This document shows positions 31,926 to 34,418 of a stretch of DNA of 34,418 bases, piece after piece. How positions within the stretch are numbered: position 1 is the first letter of the stretch; each line of letters begins with the position of its first letter. The stretch is from a virus. The notes below the pieces were generated by a model that did not search any database, was not told the DNA's origin, and was given only the letters and a program-made list of their open reading frames with translations. Made by a program: the position numbers and the translations under genes. Location: positions 1 through 34,418 of the IMG/VR virus record IMGVR_UViG_3300013285_000041. One strand, written 5' to 3'.

Positions 31926-32411
31926 ATGACAGACGTAAGACAAAACATAGTTGCATGGGCTAAGTGGGCTGCGGCTAACCACGCTAAGTTTAATTACACA
32001 GAAGGCCCTCAACGCATGAGTGGAATTAACAAACCGGGCGTTTTACCGGTTTATGCTGATTGTTCAGCCTTTGTTACCCTTTGCTACAACTGGGCTGGCG
32101 CACCAGACCCTAATGGCACGAGTTACAACCACACTGGTTACACCGGAACACTTTTAGCGCATGGTAAGAAAATTGCTTTGAAAGACGTACAACCTGGCGA
32201 CGTTATTGTTTACGGTGGCGGCACTGGAGAACACACAGCACTAATCGTTGGCGTTGACGGTAGCAACAACCCTCTTACAATCTCTCACGGACAACAGGGC
32301 GACCCTTCGTACTGCCACGTCAGCCAAGATGGTCGCTTACCTCAGACTTACCTTCGCTTCAATACCAACGCCATTGCTGATAGCAACATACACACACCTC
32401 CGAAGGCATAA
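31926..32411 (+). CDS. NlpC/P60-like endolysin / peptidase (161 aa)
   Basis: A cell-wall peptidase. Cys46 stands in YADCSAFVTLCYNWAG (the nucleophile motif D-C-S-x-F-V), His103 in GEHTALIVG, and His121 in ISHGQQGDPSY, the order of NlpC/P60 catalytic residues. It starts MTDVRQNIVAWAKWAAANHA with AAAGGA upstream. There is no signal peptide or cell-wall-binding domain, so export should depend on a holin. Position after the fibre genes and before three membrane proteins fits a lysis cassette. Confidence 0.85.
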   Translation: MTDVRQNIVAWAKWAAANHAKFNYTEGPQRMSGINKPGVLPVYADCSAFVTLCYNWAGAPDPNGTSYNHTGYTGTLLAHGKKIALKDVQPGDVIVYGGGTGEHTALIVGVDGSNNPLTISHGQQGDPSYCHVSQDGRLPQTYLRFNTNAIADSNIHTPPKA

Positions 32412-32415
32412 TGCC

Positions 32416-32760
32416 ATGATTGCAGCAAGTTTTTTAGACGGAACCAATTTTTGGTTCAACTACATTGCAGCCATTGGCTTTGCTTCAGCAACTATTTGGG
32501 GAGCCATCACTTTTGTTCACCGCAGGTGGATTAGGCAGGTTACTGAAATTGTTGGCAAAGAACTAGACGCTGAACTTACTAACAAAATAGCAGAAGAGGT
32601 AAAAGAAATTCACTACGAAACTCAATCAAACGGCGGCGGGAGCATGAAAGATTCCCTTATGCGAATTGAGCGCAGTCAAGAAGAACTGCAACGTTACATA
32701 CAAAAAGTTGACAAGGCGTTAGAACGCCACTTGGGCTATCACGAAGGGGCCGATGAATAA
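32416..32760 (+). CDS. Small membrane protein with coiled coil (114 aa)
   Basis: Starts at ATG 32416 (MIAASFLDGTNFWFNYIAAI). An upstream ORF start would lie inside the endolysin gene in another frame. One transmembrane helix (about 14-35, NYIAAIGFASATIWGAITF) is followed by a charged helical cytoplasmic part with SLMRIERSQEELQRYIQKVD. This is a common layout for phage lysis-cassette accessory membrane proteins; a holin or regulator role is a guess from neighbourhood. Two bases separate it from the next gene. Confidence 0.65.
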   Translation: MIAASFLDGTNFWFNYIAAIGFASATIWGAITFVHRRWIRQVTEIVGKELDAELTNKIAEEVKEIHYETQSNGGGSMKDSLMRIERSQEELQRYIQKVDKALERHLGYHEGADE

Positions 32761-32762
32761 GA

Positions 32763-33122
32763 ATGACAAAACACTGGGAGTTTCATCCGTCCGTGCGAAC
32801 GGGCAAGGACAGAACCCTGGGGGAAAGAGCCGCAGACAGAATGCGGATGGGGATGGGAACATGGACGTTTCTAATAACGTTCTTAATCGCAATGGGATTT
32901 TGGACTACAACAGGCGGATTGGGCTTTGACCCAGCACCCTTCTTTAGACTAAATCTAATTCTTTCAATGCTTGCGGGATTACAAGGTTCAGTCCTTTTAG
33001 TTGCCGCAAAGCGTGCCGACAAAATATCGGCAGAACTACAAGAGTATCACCTTCAAGTAAGTCAAAACATGGCTCAAATGATGGAAGACCACCGTCAAAT
33101 GTTATTGGAGATTTCTAAGTGA
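32763..33122 (+). CDS. DUF1003-like membrane protein, holin candidate (119 aa)
   Basis: Two transmembrane helices, about 33-50 (WTFLITFLIAMGFWT) and about 63-82. The loop and second helix are DPAPFFRLNLILSMLAGLQG, the hallmark DUF1003 motif (D-P-x-P-F...LNLILS-x-LA-x-xQ). A charged helical C-terminus follows. DUF1003 proteins occur in bacteria and in lysis cassettes of actinobacteriophages, where they are candidate holins; the function is not proven. Its last bases overlap the next GTG start. Confidence 0.75.
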   Translation: MTKHWEFHPSVRTGKDRTLGERAADRMRMGMGTWTFLITFLIAMGFWTTTGGLGFDPAPFFRLNLILSMLAGLQGSVLLVAAKRADKISAELQEYHLQVSQNMAQMMEDHRQMLLEISK

Positions 33123-33469
33123 TAGGCATTGCTTTACTTGCAGGTATCTGCATGGTTATTCAGGACTCGCTTGCAGTCATTAAATATCAAGCAGCGGCTC
33201 GAAATCGCGGTGCAATTGTTGCGGGCGCAGATGTAATCATTTGGGTTTTTTCAATTACCTGCACAACTATTGCTGCTTTTGCACTTCACGGACACAGTAT
33301 GTCAGCCAAAGTTGCTGTTGTTGTCTGTGTCTCAATTGCAAATGTTGTTGGAAACCTGCTTGGAACTTACCTTGGAAAAAGGTTTGTTAAAGATATAGAA
33401 GAAGACGCTCAAGACGCTCGCTTAAAGGCTCTTGAAGACCGTGTAATCGCTTTAGAAACTAAAGGATAA
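33119..33469 (+). CDS. Three-helix membrane protein (116 aa)
   Basis: A GTG start at 33119 overlaps the stop of the DUF1003-like gene. Hydrophobic helices lie at about 2-20, 33-55 and 63-87 (ICMVIQDSLAVIKYQ, VIIWVFSITCTTIAAF, VAVVVCVSIANVVGNLLGTY), and the charged C-terminus (DAQDARLKALEDRVIALET) looks like a coiled coil. Holins often have three helices and a charged tail, so this is a second holin candidate. I do not recognise a specific family. Confidence 0.7.
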   Translation: MIGIALLAGICMVIQDSLAVIKYQAAARNRGAIVAGADVIIWVFSITCTTIAAFALHGHSMSAKVAVVVCVSIANVVGNLLGTYLGKRFVKDIEEDAQDARLKALEDRVIALETKG

Positions 33470-33472
33470 TTA

Positions 33473-34207
33473 ATGGCCGAACGCATTGCAGGACTTAGGG
33501 GCAAGGCCCCCGCAGAACACTTAGCAATGGGAACTCTTGAACATTACATCAAGGGAACATTGTATACACCGCCACGTTCACTCGACTATTCAAACAAAGT
33601 CAAGAACTACCCAATGGCACTTAACGACACCTATGGTGATTGCACCATTGCTGGTGTTATTCACATGCTTCAACTTGTTTACGCCGAAATTGGCGAAGAA
33701 TTTGCCTATCCAGGCGATGAAGAAGTAAAAGAAACATATTTTAAGTTATCCAACAATAGAGATAGCGGTCTTGTGGAGCGCATGGTTCTTGACACATGGA
33801 TGAAAGAAGGGTTGTTTGGCAACAAAATTTCTGCCTACGCCCCGGTAAACATTAAAAACCGTAATGAAATAATGGCGGCTATTTATTTGTTTGGCTCAGT
33901 GTACCTTGGTGTAGAAATGCCACCTAACGCTGAACAACAATTTCAAGACCACGAACCGTGGCACATTAATAATTTTCCAGAACAAGCCGTAGGCGGTCAC
34001 TGTGTTGTTGCAACTGGCTACAACCGTTTTGGAATTGACATTATTACATGGGGCGCTACGGAATCTATGACGTGGGGTTGGTGGGAAGAATACGGCTCAG
34101 AGGCTTGGGTTGTTATTCCAGAAATTTTTGTTGAAGCAGACCACGGCCCAGTATGGAACATTGACATTCTTACACTACAACAGGATTTAAATAACCTTGA
34201 CAACTGA
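33473..34207 (+). CDS. Papain-like cysteine protease homologue (244 aa)
   Basis: Pattern of the papain/C1-C39 type: Cys57 in NDTYGDCTIAGVIHMLQ, His176 in AVGGHCVVATGYNRFG, followed by a strand with ITWGATESMTWGWWEEYGSE. The G-D-C and G-G-H motifs are clear. The asparagine after His is less so, so activity is unproven. AAAGGA precedes the ATG. It may cut host or virion proteins, or act as a second wall peptidase, since it lies right after the holin candidates. It overlaps the next gene by 11 bases. There is no signal peptide. Confidence 0.75.
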   Translation: MAERIAGLRGKAPAEHLAMGTLEHYIKGTLYTPPRSLDYSNKVKNYPMALNDTYGDCTIAGVIHMLQLVYAEIGEEFAYPGDEEVKETYFKLSNNRDSGLVERMVLDTWMKEGLFGNKISAYAPVNIKNRNEIMAAIYLFGSVYLGVEMPPNAEQQFQDHEPWHINNFPEQAVGGHCVVATGYNRFGIDIITWGATESMTWGWWEEYGSEAWVVIPEIFVEADHGPVWNIDILTLQQDLNNLDN

Positions 34208-34418
34208 TATTCAATTACCGCAACACGGAGATGCCGTATTTGCGCACACAAATAATGCGTATGGCTGGGTAATTCGCCTAGGTCAAGCAATTCGTTGGTG
34301 GAAATACCGTTCATGGAACCACATGGCTTACGTTGATTCTGTTGACAAAGATGGTCAAATATGGGTTCTTCAAATGGCTCGACACTGTGAGCGCGTAAAA
34401 ATTGAAGATGTTGCCCCA
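34197..34418 (+). CDS. Permuted NlpC/P60-like peptidase or amidase candidate (partial)
   Basis: Open to the window end; only 74 codons are visible. It reads TDIQLPQHGDAVFAHTNNAY, GWVIRLGQAIRWWKYRSWNH, MAYVDSVDKDGQIWVLQMAR and on. The pattern GDAVF...W...NH-x-A-Y-V resembles permuted NlpC/P60 (YiiX-like) hydrolases, in which His sits near the N-terminus and Cys later. The TTG at 34197 is chosen because a stop closes the frame nine bases before and no ATG or GTG is nearer. It overlaps the previous gene by 11 bases. The catalytic Cys lies beyond the edge, so the assignment is tentative. Confidence 0.5.
   Translation, partial: MTTDIQLPQHGDAVFAHTNNAYGWVIRLGQAIRWWKYRSWNHMAYVDSVDKDGQIWVLQMARHCERVKIEDVAP

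Overview
The window is a contiguous block of a tailed-phage genome. It holds the virion structure and lysis module of a contractile-tailed (myovirus-morphology) phage, flanked on the left by small early-type genes and two tRNA genes. A tail sheath, tail tube, gp25-like, gp47/J-like and gpI-like baseplate genes show the contractile tail directly. No integrase, repressor, reverse transcriptase or attachment site is visible, so nothing here points to a temperate life style. Base composition looks clearly below 50% GC by eye. Strong AGGAG-type ribosome binding sites and many TAATG/TGATG stop-start overlaps are typical of phages of bacteria that use Shine-Dalgarno initiation. The Holliday-junction-resolvase-like nuclease, the small gene after the capsid gene and the lysis-region proteins resemble families I know from actinobacteriophages. 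A low-GC actinobacterial host, for example a freshwater lineage, is therefore my best guess, but it is inference.

Layout. Positions 1-905 are read leftward: a partial conserved phage gene, a 50-codon gene, tRNA-Gln, tRNA-Asn and an 86-residue protein, served by a sigma-70-like promoter at 943-971. A divergent promoter starts the rightward block, in which every gene to the end of the window is on the + strand. 1017-3799 holds small genes (zinc-ribbon proteins, two membrane proteins, a PD-(D/E)XK resolvase). 3799-11666 is the packaging and head module: large terminase, portal, a very basic small protein, an 855-codon protease/zinc-ribbon/scaffold composite ORF, and a major capsid protein carrying an Ig/FN3-like insertion. 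A strong hairpin follows the capsid gene. 11755-14525 is the head-tail connector set. 14525-17422 holds sheath, tube and the tail assembly chaperone with a -1 frameshift; a terminator follows. 17511-23656 holds the tape measure, a LysM tail protein, the hub and an OB-fold spike-like protein. 23742-24977 is a glycosyltransferase-methyltransferase fusion with its own promoter. 24978-29364 is the baseplate wedge set (FN3-gp25, gp47/J with a large insertion, gpI). 29423-31911 encodes two fibre/adhesin proteins, the second with about 210 residues of cysteine-rich CCTGSNNC-type repeats. 31926 to the end is the lysis region: an NlpC/P60-like endolysin, three small membrane proteins (one DUF1003-like), a papain-like protease homologue and the start of another peptidase-like protein.

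How it fits together: terminase and portal package DNA into a capsid matured by the fused protease/scaffold. The connectors join it to a contractile tail whose length is set by the tape measure. The baseplate carries added FN3, jelly-roll and cysteine-rich adhesive modules, probably for host binding, and the last genes release progeny. The most unusual elements are the cysteine-rich repeat block inserted into a concanavalin/laminin-G-like adhesin, and the composite protease ORF, which keeps three internal ribosome-binding-site/start signals in frame.
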